DNA of 64,000 nt from DAOOWV01 sp035371485 (GTDB lineage Bacteria; Patescibacteriota; Dojkabacteria; JAFGLO01): contig DAOOWV010000001.1 in the NCBI GenBank assembly GCA_035371485.1, forward strand, positions 1-64,000. The letters run 5' to 3'. Below are positions 26,188-35,905 of the stretch, piece after piece. The position numbers and the translations under genes are program-made. The stretch's first letter is position 1, and each line of letters starts with the position of its first letter. A model generated the notes under the pieces. It was given only the letters and a program-made list of their open reading frames with translations, did no database searches and was not told the DNA's origin.

Positions 26188-26697
26188 ATGGATGTTCTTT
26201 TTGTTGTTGCAAACAACAATTTTCAGGACATAGAGTTTACTGTTCCATATGAAATGATAATTGCAAGGGGATGTGAGGCTGTAGTTGCTTCAGGTAATGG
26301 AGGTATGTGTAAAGGTGTATTTGGTAAAGAAATTATTTCAGATTATAAATTATCAGAAGTTGTAGGGGATGAATTTGATCTTGTGATATTTATTGGTGGA
26401 GGAGGAGCTCTTGAACAGTATCTTGATGATCCTAAATATTTGTCTGTTGCAAAAAATATCGGAGCAATTTGTGTTGCACCAATGCTAATTTCTGACTCTG
26501 GGGTTTTAAAAGATAAACGTTTTACTTGTTGGGATGATGGAAGTCGAACACAAATTAACCATATTATTAAAAATGGTGGCACTTATGTAAATAGTAGCGT
26601 TGTAGTTGATGGTAATGTTATAACTGCTAATGGTCCCGATGCTGCGGAAGAGTTTGGAATGAAGCTTGTGGAAGTAATGAGTAGTAGGTGTAAATGA
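26188..26697 (+). CDS. DJ-1/PfpI family protein
   Basis: 169 residues of the class I glutamine amidotransferase-like fold. Seen: the N-terminal FQDIEF with Glu16, the nucleophile elbow with Cys95 in GAICVAPML, and a GGGGALEQYL glycine loop. Members act as deglycases, chaperones, peptidases or redox sensors, and activity cannot be told from sequence. The catalytic Cys and supporting Glu are both conserved. It ends with TGA. Probably in operon with the ferredoxin. Confidence 0.92.
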   Translation: MDVLFVVANNNFQDIEFTVPYEMIIARGCEAVVASGNGGMCKGVFGKEIISDYKLSEVVGDEFDLVIFIGGGGALEQYLDDPKYLSVAKNIGAICVAPMLISDSGVLKDKRFTCWDDGSRTQINHIIKNGGTYVNSSVVVDGNVITANGPDAAEEFGMKLVEVMSSRCK

Positions 26698-26912
26698 GTG
26701 TTAAGATATTTATTTCAAAAATAGTGAAGTATTTATATCCGGTATCTTTTTAATATTTTCAGTTTCTTTTTCATGTTAGATGCTTCCAAGTTTTTCTATA
26801 ATTAATATCTCTGTTATTATATTAGCTGGATAAGTCAATTATATATTAATAATTTCTAGAAAGATAGAGAAAATAATTCTGTTCTGTTATAATACTTTTG
26901 TTAAGTACTGAC
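26698..26912. other. AT-rich spacer with the tRNA-Ser(GGA) promoter
   Basis: No gene. A perfect TATAAT at 26888-26893 lies 20 nt upstream of the 78-bp leader repeat and probably starts the tRNA-Ser precursor. The -35 is weak. Confidence 0.45.
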
Positions 26913-26990
26913 AAGGAGAGATGCTCGCACTTCGTAGCAAAGCTACTACGTAGAGTATCTCACTTGATTAAATCTTTGCGGAGAGATGCC
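26913..26990 (+). repeat. Left copy of the 78-bp tRNA-Ser leader repeat
   Basis: Matches 37317-37394 with four differences in 78 positions. It starts with a copy of the tRNA-Ser 5' end (GGAGAGATGC), continues with a strong hairpin (outer stem GAGATGCTC with GAGTATCTC, inner stem GTAGC-AAA-GCTAC), and ends in a second GGAGAGATGCC. In the right copy that second copy is the true tRNA start. Here it is followed by an insertion, and the true tRNA starts 84 bp later. Confidence 0.9.
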
Positions 26991-27063
26991 CGCCGTGTGT
27001 CTGCCGAAGTGAAGAGAAGGCGGAAGTGGCTTGTCACGGGGGCAACAAGTTAACAATTAAAAT
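26980..27063 (+). repeat. tRNA-Ser 5' fragment plus palindromic insertion
   Basis: The 13 bases GGAGAGATGCCCG occur at 26980-26992 and again at the true tRNA start 27064-27076, exactly 84 bp apart. The DNA between them is GC-rich compared with its surroundings and self-complementary (CCGTG with CACGG, CTGCC with GGCGG). It looks like a small palindromic element inside, or flanked by, a duplicated tRNA fragment. Confidence 0.7.
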
Positions 27064-27152
27064 GGAGAGATGCCCGAGTGGTCGAAGGGACTCGCTTGGA
27101 AAGCGAGCGTTCATCTCATGATGAACCGCGGGTTCGAATCCCGCTCTCTCCG
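27064..27152 (+). tRNA. tRNA-Ser (anticodon GGA)
   Basis: Cloverleaf of class II type with a long variable arm. Acceptor GGAGAGA pairs with TCTCTCC, the D arm has GCCCGAGTGGTCGAAGGG, the anticodon loop is CTTGGAAAG with anticodon GGA, and the T arm is GCGGGTTCGAATCCCGC. G73 discriminator as in serine tRNAs. No encoded CCA. It marks the left edge of the accessory island. Confidence 0.97.
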
Positions 27153-27244
27153 AATGGGGTAAATAGAAAAAATCTAACTGAAGAAATCATTTTAAAAAAT
27201 AGATACTATGAAAGTAACTGTAGATTATTTTCTTAATTAACAAT

Positions 27245-30200
27245 ATGACAAAACAAGATCTTACATTTATCACTAACGAACCAGGTAAAACACTCCTCGA
27301 TAGTTTTTCAAGTCTGCTACCTAAATACACGCAATATTTTGATTGTCTAGTAGGTTATTTTTATATAAGTGGTTTTTATAAGATATACAAGACGCTTGAA
27401 TCTGTTGATAAAATTCGAATACTTGTTGGGTTAGGAACAGATAAACAGATCAGTGAATTAGTTAATAAAACCAAAGAGCAATTAGCCTTTGAATTTGACT
27501 CAATAAAAAAGGCAAAAGCTAAAATTTCTGAAAACATTACAAATGAAGTTGCTGACGCTGAGGATTCAAGTGATGTAGAACAAGGTATACTAAAGTTTTC
27601 AGAATGGATCAACTCAGGAAAATTAGAAGTTCGAGTTTATGACAAATCTCCACTCCATGCAAAATTGTATATCATGACTTTTAAGGATCAATACGATCCT
27701 GGTATGGTAATTACAGGATCAAGTAACTTAACTGCAGGCGGATTACTTGGCAATTTAGAGTTCAATGTACACTTGCGTGATCCTAGAGATTTTGAATATG
27801 CACGAGATAAGTTCAATGAACTTTGGAAGGATTCTGTTGATGTATCAGGATTATATATCGAGACAATTAATACAAAGACGCATCTAAATGATGAAATAAC
27901 ACCATACCAATTGTATCTAAAGTTTCTCTATGAATATTTCCGGGCTGATCTTGGTTTAGATGAAAACTTAGAGGATGATTTTCTTCCAGAGGGATATTTA
28001 AATCTTGATTATCAAAAACAAGCAGTAATCAATGCTGTTAGAATTTTAGAAGAGTATGGAGGTGTTTTTATTTCAGATGTTGTTGGACTTGGAAAAACAT
28101 ATATATCAGCAAGACTTGCAAATCAACTTGACGGTAGATCACTTGTTATCGCGCCACCAGCTTTGCTCGATGAAGGTAATCCTGGTTCATGGCCAAATGT
28201 GTTTTATGAATTTGGAGTAAGAACAGTGAAATTTAAATCAATAGGACAACTGGATAGAATATTGTATGAAGGGGTTGATGGATTTAAGAATATTTTTATT
28301 GACGAGTCTCATCGTTTCAGAAATGAATCAACACAGACATATGAAAAGCTTGCAGAAATATGTAAGGGCAAAAGAGTAATATTGGTTAGTGCAACTCCAT
28401 TTAATAATACTCCGGGCGACTTACTTTCTCAAATAAAGCTGTTTCAGAATTCAAGAAAGAGTACAATTCCTAATTTGCCTGATCTTGAAGGTTTCTTCAG
28501 TAAGCTCAATTCAAGACTGAGAAACCTTGACAGGAAAAAGAATTATGAGGAATACATGGAAACAGTAAGGGACAATGCAAAGGAAATTCGTGAAAGGATT
28601 TTAAAATATTTAATGGTTAGGAGAACAAGAACTGAGATTAGAAAGTATTATGAGGAAGATCTCAGTAAACAAGGACTAAAATTTCCTGAGGTAGCTGATC
28701 CAGAGGCAATTTATTATGAATTTGATCAAGAGGAAGACACAGCTTTTCAATCTACCATAGAATTCATCAAAACATTTAGATACAGTCGTTATGCGCCACT
28801 TCTCTACTATAAGGGAACATTATCTAAACAGGAACTACAATCTCAGAGAAATATGACACTTTTTATGAAAATGCTTTTAATCAAGAGATTTGAAAGCAGT
28901 CTTTTTGCTTTCAAAAAAACACTTTGGAGGTTTATAACTTCATATAAGATTATGATTGAAGAATTTGATAAAGGTAACGTGTATGTTAGTAAAAAAAATG
29001 CAAACAAACTTTTTAATTTGCTTCTTGAAGGAAATGAAGATGAAATTCTTTCAATGATTGAGAATGAGAAAGCAGAGAAATACGAGGCTAGTGAATTTGA
29101 TAATAGACTAAGAGAAGATTTGAAATACGATCTGGATATTTTGGAAGGTATCTCTGAACAATGGGGTAAGATTAAAAGAGACGTCAAGTTCGAACATTTC
29201 CTTGAAGTAATGAAAGAAAATCCTATTTTGTCGAAAAGAAAAGTTATTATTTTTACTGAATCGCAGGAGACAGCAGATTACCTATCAGAAAATCTAAAAA
29301 TAAATCTTCAGGAAAATGTATTGAATTTTACCGGTGGCTCTAGTGAAGAAAAAAGGGCTGAAGTTATCGAAAATTTTGATGCCAAATCAAAACATCCAAA
29401 AGATGATTACAGAATTTTAGTTGCAACTGAAGTATTAGCTGAAGGAGTCAATCTGCACAGGTCAAATTGTGTTGTTAATTATGATATACCTTGGAATCCT
29501 ACAAGACTTATTCAGCGGATAGGTAGAATTAATCGTGTTGATACAAAATTTTCCAAAATATATACTTTTAACTTTTTCCCGACTACTCAATCAAATGATC
29601 AAATAAAGCTAAAGGAGGCAGCTGAGGCCAAAATACGAATGTTTATCGAACTTTTAGGTAATGATGCAAGGTTTTTAACAGATGGAGAAGAGATAAAATC
29701 ACATGATCTTTTTAATCGTTTAATGTCTAAAAAGACAATCACAGGAGAAGATGAAAGTGAAGATAGTGAATTGAAATACCTAAAGATCATAAAAGATATT
29801 CGAGATAATGATACGAACCTTTTTGATCAAATTAAACGGTTACCTAAAAAAGCTAGAAGTTCAAAACAGGTTAAGCTTTCAAATGATTCACTCTTAACCT
29901 ATTTTCAGAAGGGTAAACTTGATAAGTTTATCATTTCAGACAGCAATGATACAAAAGAACTTGATTTCTTCAATGCAATCAAATTTATGGAGAGCAAAAA
30001 AGAAGTAATAAGGTACAAGGAAATGCCAAATTATTACGAATTGCTAAGAAAAAACAAGGAATATTTTGATTTTATCACATCCCAAGAACCGGATGAATTT
30101 TCAGTTAAAAGAGGTGGAAATACAACACAAAAAATACTTAAACGGCTTAAGACTAAAAATATAAAGGATTTTAAAGGATTTACTGAGGATCAAGATTCAT

Positions 30201-30421
30201 ACTTGAAGCTTGTAATTCAGCGATTGGAGGAAGGTGCTTTTCCCAAACAAACTGTAAAAAATCTCTGGACAAAAATTCAATACGAAGCGAATCCTTTAAA
30301 AATTATATCTTTGTTAAAAATACATCTCCCTGAAAATCTATTAAAAAGTATATATGTCCAAAATACATCAGATAATAATGAAATAAAAGCTGTTATTTTA
30401 TCTCAATTTCTCAAATCGTAA
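27245..30421 (+). CDS. Helicase with an N-terminal phospholipase D-like nuclease domain (putative anti-phage effector)
   Basis: 1058 residues. The N-terminal PLD-like domain has H138-A-K140 (HxK), GSSN (158-161) and Glu172, the pattern of PLD-family nucleases. An SF2/SNF2-like helicase follows: Walker A GLGKT at about 281-285, DESH box near 353, SATP at about 381, and motif VI QRIGRINRVD near 756. The remaining C-terminal 280 residues are not recognised. It is followed after 2 nt by a large adenine methyltransferase, then a DUF4268 gene. This suggests a restriction or DISARM-like defence complex in which this protein translocates and cuts unmodified DNA. Family assignment is firm, the role is inference. 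Confidence 0.88.
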   Translation: MTKQDLTFITNEPGKTLLDSFSSLLPKYTQYFDCLVGYFYISGFYKIYKTLESVDKIRILVGLGTDKQISELVNKTKEQLAFEFDSIKKAKAKISENITNEVADAEDSSDVEQGILKFSEWINSGKLEVRVYDKSPLHAKLYIMTFKDQYDPGMVITGSSNLTAGGLLGNLEFNVHLRDPRDFEYARDKFNELWKDSVDVSGLYIETINTKTHLNDEITPYQLYLKFLYEYFRADLGLDENLEDDFLPEGYLNLDYQKQAVINAVRILEEYGGVFISDVVGLGKTYISARLANQLDGRSLVIAPPALLDEGNPGSWPNVFYEFGVRTVKFKSIGQLDRILYEGVDGFKNIFIDESHRFRNESTQTYEKLAEICKGKRVILVSATPFNNTPGDLLSQIKLFQNSRKSTIPNLPDLEGFFSKLNSRLRNLDRKKNYEEYMETVRDNAKEIRERILKYLMVRRTRTEIRKYYEEDLSKQGLKFPEVADPEAIYYEFDQEEDTAFQSTIEFIKTFRYSRYAPLLYYKGTLSKQELQSQRNMTLFMKMLLIKRFESSLFAFKKTLWRFITSYKIMIEEFDKGNVYVSKKNANKLFNLLLEGNEDEILSMIENEKAEKYEASEFDNRLREDLKYDLDILEGISEQWGKIKRDVKFEHFLEVMKENPILSKRKVIIFTESQETADYLSENLKINLQENVLNFTGGSSEEKRAEVIENFDAKSKHPKDDYRILVATEVLAEGVNLHRSNCVVNYDIPWNPTRLIQRIGRINRVDTKFSKIYTFNFFPTTQSNDQIKLKEAAEAKIRMFIELLGNDARFLTDGEEIKSHDLFNRLMSKKTITGEDESEDSELKYLKIIKDIRDNDTNLFDQIKRLPKKARSSKQVKLSNDSLLTYFQKGKLDKFIISDSNDTKELDFFNAIKFMESKKEVIRYKEMPNYYELLRKNKEYFDFITSQEPDEFSVKRGGNTTQKILKRLKTKNIKDFKGFTEDQDSYLKLVIQRLEEGAFPKQTVKNLWTKIQYEANPLKIISLLKIHLPENLLKSIYVQNTSDNNEIKAVILSQFLKS

Positions 30422-30423
30422 TT

Positions 30424-33400
30424 ATGGATAAAGCAAAAGAAATAATAAAAAACACATTTGAAAATGCTTTTGAGTTTGAACAATTCACTTACTTTTCAAA
30501 GAATCTTCTAAAAGAGGTTGAAAAATCTTCGACTGATTTGATACCTAACCAGCAAATAAAAGAGTCATATCAGCCATATATAAATTATTATAGAAGGATT
30601 TGGAAATATGTTGATCCAAACGGAAAAGTAATTGATGTTATAGCTATTTTTCTTAAAAAGGAATCTACTTTTGAGGCTAGAACTTTTCAAAGAAATTTCG
30701 TACTGGATTATCTAAAAAAAAGAGAAAAAGACGGAGTATTAGCTGCTTTTATTCATCCAGATCAATCCGATTGGAGATTTTCTTTCGTAAAACTTGAATT
30801 TGAAATCAAACGTGATCCAGTTACAGGTAAAATTAAAGATATTGAAAAAGCTACATCAGCGAAGAGATATTCATATCTTGTGGGAGAAAATGAAAACTCT
30901 CATACAGCTCAAAGTCAGCTTGTTAAACTTCTTGAAGATGATGAAAATAATCCCACTTTAGAAGAAATTGAACAAGCATTTGGTATTGAAACAGTTACAA
31001 AGGAATTTTTTACAAAATACAAAGAACTCTTCCATGCTGTTGAAGAGGCTTTGAAGCAGATTTTGAAAAATGATCCGAAAGTAAAAAAGGATTTTGATGA
31101 AAAGGAGATTGATACTGTTGATTTTGCCAAAAAACTTTTAGGACAAATTGTATTCTTATATTTTCTCCAAAAGAAAGGCTGGTTTGGGGTTGAAAGGGAT
31201 AAGGCATGGGGCACAGGTTCAAAAACATTTTTAAGAGACTTACACGAAAGAAAACTTGTTGATTACACAAATTTCTTTAATGATATTTTAGAACCTTTGT
31301 TTTATGAGGCTCTTGCAAGAGAAAGAGATGATAATTTTTATAGTAAATTCAATTGCAAAATCCCATTCCTAAATGGTGGATTATTTGATCCACTCAACAA
31401 CTACGATTGGGTTCATACAGACATTAAGCTTCCTAATGACCTCTTTTCAAACGGTAAAGAGACTAAGGAAGGTGATATAGGAGATGGAATTCTTGATGTT
31501 TTCGACAGGTACAACTTTACTGTCAAGGAAGATGAACCTCTTGAAAAAGAGGTTGCAATTGATCCTGAAATGCTTGGAAAAGTGTTTGAGAATATGCTTG
31601 AGGCTAAGGATCGTAAATCGAAAGGCACTTACTATACCCCTAGAGAGATCGTTCATTATATGTGTCAGGAAAGTCTTATTAACTATCTGGCAACAGAATT
31701 AGAAGGACTTGTTAGTAAAAAATCACTTGAATATTTAATTAAGGAATCAGAAGGATTTCTACAGTATGAAGAGGCACGTACTTCTGGCTCAAATTATGAT
31801 AAGAAAATGCCAGATGAGGTGGAAGAGCATGCTTTCGAGATTGATAATAAGCTTTCTGATATAAAAGTATGCGATCCTGCAATAGGTTCAGGTGCTTTTC
31901 CTGTTGGGATGATGAACGAGATTGTAAAAGTTAGATCCCTTTTAACAACTTACTTAAAGGATAAGAAGGAACGGTCAAGCTACGACTTTAAGAGGCATGC
32001 AATTGCCAATTCGTTATATGGAGTTGATATTGATCCTGGGGCTGTTGAGATAGCAAAACTTAGATTGTGGTTATCATTGATTGTTGATGAAACAGATATA
32101 AAAAACATTAAACCTCTCCCAAATCTTGATTACAAAATTATGCAGGGTAATAGTTTGCTTGAGGAATATGAAGGGATAAAGCTGTTTGACGAGAGCTTAA
32201 TTGCTGATACCAAATCAAAACAGCAAGATATTGAAAGGCTTAAAGAAGAACAAAGTATACTTCAAAAAGAGTATATAGAGCTTCATTCTGTAAACAAATT
32301 AACACAGAATGAAAAGGCAAGGATAGAATCAAGACTCAAGGATATTGCAAAACAGTTAAGGTTATTAAACGGGTTTGATACCATCAAATTTGAAAACAAG
32401 AATCTATTTCAGACAATAAATGTTGCAAAGGAAAAGGCTCGCATGCTTCAACAATTGCAAAAAGAATACTTTAAAGTATCACAAAAATCAGAAAAGGATT
32501 CAATAAAGAAAGAAATTGATGAACTAATTTGGGATCTTATTAAAACCACAGTCAGACAGGAAGGCAAAGAAGAAAAGTTAAAGGAGATTGAGAAAATCAA
32601 AAAATCAAATACAAGACCATTCTTTTTATGGCACTTGAATTTTGCCGAAGTATTTCAGAGTAAGGGAGGGTTTGATGTTGTAATTGGCAATCCGCCGTAT
32701 GTTCAACTCCAAAAGGCTTATGATAACAGTAAAAAATATGCAGATTTGTACAAAAATAGTAACTTAGAGACCTTTGATCGAACGGGAGACATTTACTGTC
32801 TTTTTTATGAGAAGGGTATCCAACTTTTAAAGACTAATGCGATACTTGCATATATAACTTCAAACAAATGGATGCGCGCTGGTTATGGAGAAAAATTAAG
32901 AAGATTTTTTATCAGACAGAATCCCTTACAATTAATAGATCTGGGGCCAAGTGTGTTTGAAAACGCTACAGTTGACACTAATATTCTTGTTATTAAAAAA
33001 ATAGATTACGATGGTCAATCTGATTTCAGTTTGCAAGCATTAACATATAAAAATAAAGAAAAAGATATCGTAAAATCACTTAAAGAAAATGGTGTTACTT
33101 TGACTAAGCTCGCAAGTGATGGGTGGTTTATTGGAACAAAAGAAGAGATAGCTCTTAAAGAAAAAATCGAAAGAATTGGCATACCTCTCAAGGATTGGGA
33201 TGTTAAGATTTATAGAGGAATATTAACTGGCTTAAATGAAGCTTTTATAATTGATAGCAAAAAACGTGAGGAGATTCTTGCAAATTGTAAAGATGAAGAT
33301 GAGAGAAAAAGAACAGAAGATATCATAAAACCCATATTACGAGGGCGGGATATTAAAAGATACTATTATGAGTGGGCTGGTTTGTGGGTGATAGCAACTT

Positions 33401-34029
33401 TCCCTTCGCTCAAAATTGATATCGATAAATATTCTACTGTAAAAAAATATCTCTTAACATTTGGTAAAGATAGACTTGCACAAGAAGGCAAAAAATTAGC
33501 AGATGGCACTACCTCAAGAAAGAAGACTGGTAATAAATGGTTCGAAACACAGGATCAAATTGCCTACTATCCTGAATTTGAGAAAGAGAAAGTGGTGTGG
33601 CAAGAGATAGTAAGAGAATCTCAATTTCATCTAGATAAAGAATCTGTCTATATTGAGGCGACTGGTTTTATAATGACAGGTTCAAATATTGAGTATATTT
33701 GTGCATACCTGAATTCAAATCCGGGCAACTTTTTTTTTAGAAAATGGTATTCCGGAGGTGGGTTAGGAGAAAATGGTTATAGATATAAAAAGGCTTTTCT
33801 TGAAAATTTACCTATTACTCCCATAACATCGTCTAACCAAACTTGTATTAAACAAATAGAATCACTTGTCGATCAAATTCTCGCCATTACCAAATCCGCC
33901 GATTATCTCAATAATCCTGACAAGCAAGCCAAAGTCAAAGAATTTGAAAAACAGATTGATGAGCTAGTTTATAAACTCTACGATCTGACGCCAGAGGAGA
34001 TAAAGATTGTGGAAGGAAAAAATATTTAA
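30424..34029 (+). CDS. Eco57I-like N6-adenine DNA methyltransferase, large form
   Basis: Class I SAM-dependent methyltransferase of 1201 residues. Seen: GKVFENMLE...GTYYTPREIVHYM at about 385-415, SAM motif DPAIGSGAF at about 484-492, and the catalytic NPPY at about 755-758, an N6-adenine signature. Between the SAM and catalytic motifs is a coiled, Lys/Glu-rich insertion (about 595-735). The C-terminal 300 residues resemble a TaqI/Eco57I-type specificity domain (PILRGRDIKRYY). No nuclease motif is obvious in the 380-residue N-terminal part. It sits between the PLD-helicase (2 nt) and the DUF4268 gene (24 nt). It probably marks self DNA for this system. Confidence 0.92.
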   Translation: MDKAKEIIKNTFENAFEFEQFTYFSKNLLKEVEKSSTDLIPNQQIKESYQPYINYYRRIWKYVDPNGKVIDVIAIFLKKESTFEARTFQRNFVLDYLKKREKDGVLAAFIHPDQSDWRFSFVKLEFEIKRDPVTGKIKDIEKATSAKRYSYLVGENENSHTAQSQLVKLLEDDENNPTLEEIEQAFGIETVTKEFFTKYKELFHAVEEALKQILKNDPKVKKDFDEKEIDTVDFAKKLLGQIVFLYFLQKKGWFGVERDKAWGTGSKTFLRDLHERKLVDYTNFFNDILEPLFYEALARERDDNFYSKFNCKIPFLNGGLFDPLNNYDWVHTDIKLPNDLFSNGKETKEGDIGDGILDVFDRYNFTVKEDEPLEKEVAIDPEMLGKVFENMLEAKDRKSKGTYYTPREIVHYMCQESLINYLATELEGLVSKKSLEYLIKESEGFLQYEEARTSGSNYDKKMPDEVEEHAFEIDNKLSDIKVCDPAIGSGAFPVGMMNEIVKVRSLLTTYLKDKKERSSYDFKRHAIANSLYGVDIDPGAVEIAKLRLWLSLIVDETDIKNIKPLPNLDYKIMQGNSLLEEYEGIKLFDESLIADTKSKQQDIERLKEEQSILQKEYIELHSVNKLTQNEKARIESRLKDIAKQLRLLNGFDTIKFENKNLFQTINVAKEKARMLQQLQKEYFKVSQKSEKDSIKKEIDELIWDLIKTTVRQEGKEEKLKEIEKIKKSNTRPFFLWHLNFAEVFQSKGGFDVVIGNPPYVQLQKAYDNSKKYADLYKNSNLETFDRTGDIYCLFYEKGIQLLKTNAILAYITSNKWMRAGYGEKLRRFFIRQNPLQLIDLGPSVFENATVDTNILVIKKIDYDGQSDFSLQALTYKNKEKDIVKSLKENGVTLTKLASDGWFIGTKEEIALKEKIERIGIPLKDWDVKIYRGILTGLNEAFIIDSKKREEILANCKDEDERKRTEDIIKPILRGRDIKRYYYEWAGLWVIATFPSLKIDIDKYSTVKKYLLTFGKDRLAQEGKKLADGTTSRKKTGNKWFETQDQIAYYPEFEKEKVVWQEIVRESQFHLDKESVYIEATGFIMTGSNIEYICAYLNSNPGNFFFRKWYSGGGLGENGYRYKKAFLENLPITPITSSNQTCIKQIESLVDQILAITKSADYLNNPDKQAKVKEFEKQIDELVYKLYDLTPEEIKIVEGKNI

Positions 34030-34053
34030 TTTTATATAAATGGGTAAATCTAT

Positions 34054-35001
34054 ATGAAAAAAACACTATCTAAATTAACTAAAATCGATTTGCGAGATGT
34101 ATGGGGACATGAGGCTCTGGATTTTACAAAATGGCTTGCTGAACAGGAAAATTTGGATTTATTAAGTGATGAGATTGGTGTAAATATCAAACTTGTGCAA
34201 ACCGAGGCAAATGTAGGAAAGTTTAACGTTGATATATTAGCCGAAGAAGAAGGAACTGGTAGAAAAATAATAATTGAAAATCAACTCGAAGATACAAATC
34301 ATGATCATTTAGGAAAAATTATTACATATGCTTCGGGATACGACGCCGAGTTAATTTTATGGGTAGTAAGAGACTATCGTGAAGAACATCAAAAAGCTAT
34401 TGATTGGCTGAATGAACACACGGATGAAAATATTGGGTTCTTTTTGATACAAGTTGAACTGTGGCAAATTGAGAATTCAAACCCTGCACCTAAGTTTGAA
34501 ATTGTTGTAAGCCCTAATGAATGGGCAAAAGCAATTAAAGGCTATCCATCAAATAACGATCTTACCAACACAAAACTTCAACAACTAGAATTTTGGACTA
34601 GGTTTAAAAAATATGTTGAACAAAACAATAAAAAAATCAGATTACAAACACCTAGACCTCAAAATTGGTATGACGTTACAATGGGTTTTTCAGAAGCTCA
34701 TATTGGACTTACAATAAACACAAGAGACAATCTAATTGGATGTGAGCTTTATATCCCAGATAACAAGATTTTATTTGAATTTCTTAAAAATAATATAACC
34801 GATATTGAATTGTCAATTGGAACTAAACTTGATTGGAACGATGCAAATAAAGCATCTATGGTGAAGATAAAAGCACCAGCGGATGATTTATTTAATCAAG
34901 AAAAACAAGAAGAATATTTCAAGTGGCTTTTAGATCAAACAATACTTTTTTCAAAAGTATTTGGGAAATACATACAAGAATTTAAAAAGAATAAAATGTA
35001 A
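34054..35001 (+). CDS. DUF4268 protein with a PD-(D/E)xK-like N-terminal domain
   Basis: 315 residues. The N-terminal part has a nuclease-fold pattern: VDILA with Asp60, then IIIENQ with Glu75 and Gln77 (E-x-Q in place of E-x-K), followed by GKIITYASGYDA. The C-terminal half fits DUF4268 (FWTRFKKYVEQ, PRPQNWYDVTMG). DUF4268 proteins are often next to restriction and other defence genes. It follows the methyltransferase by 24 nt and is likely the third part of the same system, either a second nuclease or a DNA-binding subunit. Function is inferred. Confidence 0.85.
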   Translation: MKKTLSKLTKIDLRDVWGHEALDFTKWLAEQENLDLLSDEIGVNIKLVQTEANVGKFNVDILAEEEGTGRKIIIENQLEDTNHDHLGKIITYASGYDAELILWVVRDYREEHQKAIDWLNEHTDENIGFFLIQVELWQIENSNPAPKFEIVVSPNEWAKAIKGYPSNNDLTNTKLQQLEFWTRFKKYVEQNNKKIRLQTPRPQNWYDVTMGFSEAHIGLTINTRDNLIGCELYIPDNKILFEFLKNNITDIELSIGTKLDWNDANKASMVKIKAPADDLFNQEKQEEYFKWLLDQTILFSKVFGKYIQEFKKNKM

Positions 35002-35012
35002 ATTGTTATTAG

Positions 35013-35370
35013 AATGTTCCCCCTGAGTTATTCTCTAAATTCCAAACTGCATTTTATCAAGATCCAATTGATGCAGTATATAAAGCATTAGGAGTTGAAT
35101 AAATTAATTCTAAATTAAAAACTGTGTCCAAACTAATAACTCTAGACCAAAAACTTAAAAAAGTATTAATCAACAAAGCCGAACTCGAAAATTAGGTAGT
35201 CTTTAACTATTTTAATAACCTCCCTGAAAGCGAGAGAGATGAAAAATTCTTCAAAGCCTAGGTATATAGGGCATTGGGGTAATGGAGACTATGAAGTAAA
35301 ACTTGAAAGTGAAGATAAATTGGAAGCGATCTTTGCGCTTATTAAGCAAAGCTATGATCAAAACAAATAA
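35013..35370 (+). pseudogene. Decayed coding sequence with a DUF5655-like C-terminal fragment
   Basis: Several short frames in a row read as protein but are separated by stops and shifts. They are a 29-residue tail ending in YKALGVE (35013-35102), a frame with an internal TAG after KAELEN, and a 43-residue open frame from ATG 35239 to TAA 35370 containing RYIGHWGNGDYEVKL and LIKQSY. The last resembles the end of DUF5655-type proteins. Probably the remains of one or two genes that belonged to the defence cluster. Confidence 0.6.
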
Positions 35371-35387
35371 TTTATAAGTTAAGCCAA

Positions 35388-35867
35388 GAAATTGTTATTA
35401 ATTATAAAAACAGTAAGGAACAAACTGAAGAAGTTCTAAAGAAAATTGGAGGAAAGGAAAAAGGAATTATAATTCAAGCCGATATTTCATTGGAAAGTGA
35501 GGTTAAAAAACTTGTACAAGATACTATTAAAAGTTATGGTACTATTGATATTTTAATTAATAATGCTGGGAAAATTATTCGTCCAGGAGATTGGAATTGT
35601 AATGAATCTGTATGGCAAAAAACTATTGATGTGAACTTGAAAAGTATGTGGCTTGTAACGAAAGCAGTTGCACCTAGCAATGTTATGACCGATATGACAA
35701 AATCTGCAGGAGAAGAATTAATTGAAAAATTTAAACAAAGTACACCGCTTAAAAGAACTGCTGAACCAGAAGAATTAGCTAGTGCAATTTTATTTTTAGC
35801 TAGTGATGAAGCAAGCTATATTACAGGAGAAGTGTTAGTTGTAGATGGAGGTTACACATTAAAATAG
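35388..35867 (+). pseudogene. Truncated short-chain dehydrogenase/reductase (FabG-like)
   Basis: The frame reads as SDR from about 35388 without a start codon. The N-terminal TGxxxGIG cofactor loop is missing. IDILINNAGKI and VNLKSMW are present, but the chain then jumps from LVTKAVAP directly to SNVMTDM. This deletes the catalytic Ser and YxxxK region. The end is normal (LASDEASYITGEVLVVDGGY). An open frame with ATG at 35490 encodes 125 residues but cannot form an active SDR. Confidence 0.85.
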
Positions 35868-35905
35868 TATATAGAATATATATAATTGACTTTCATTAAA
35901 AAACC

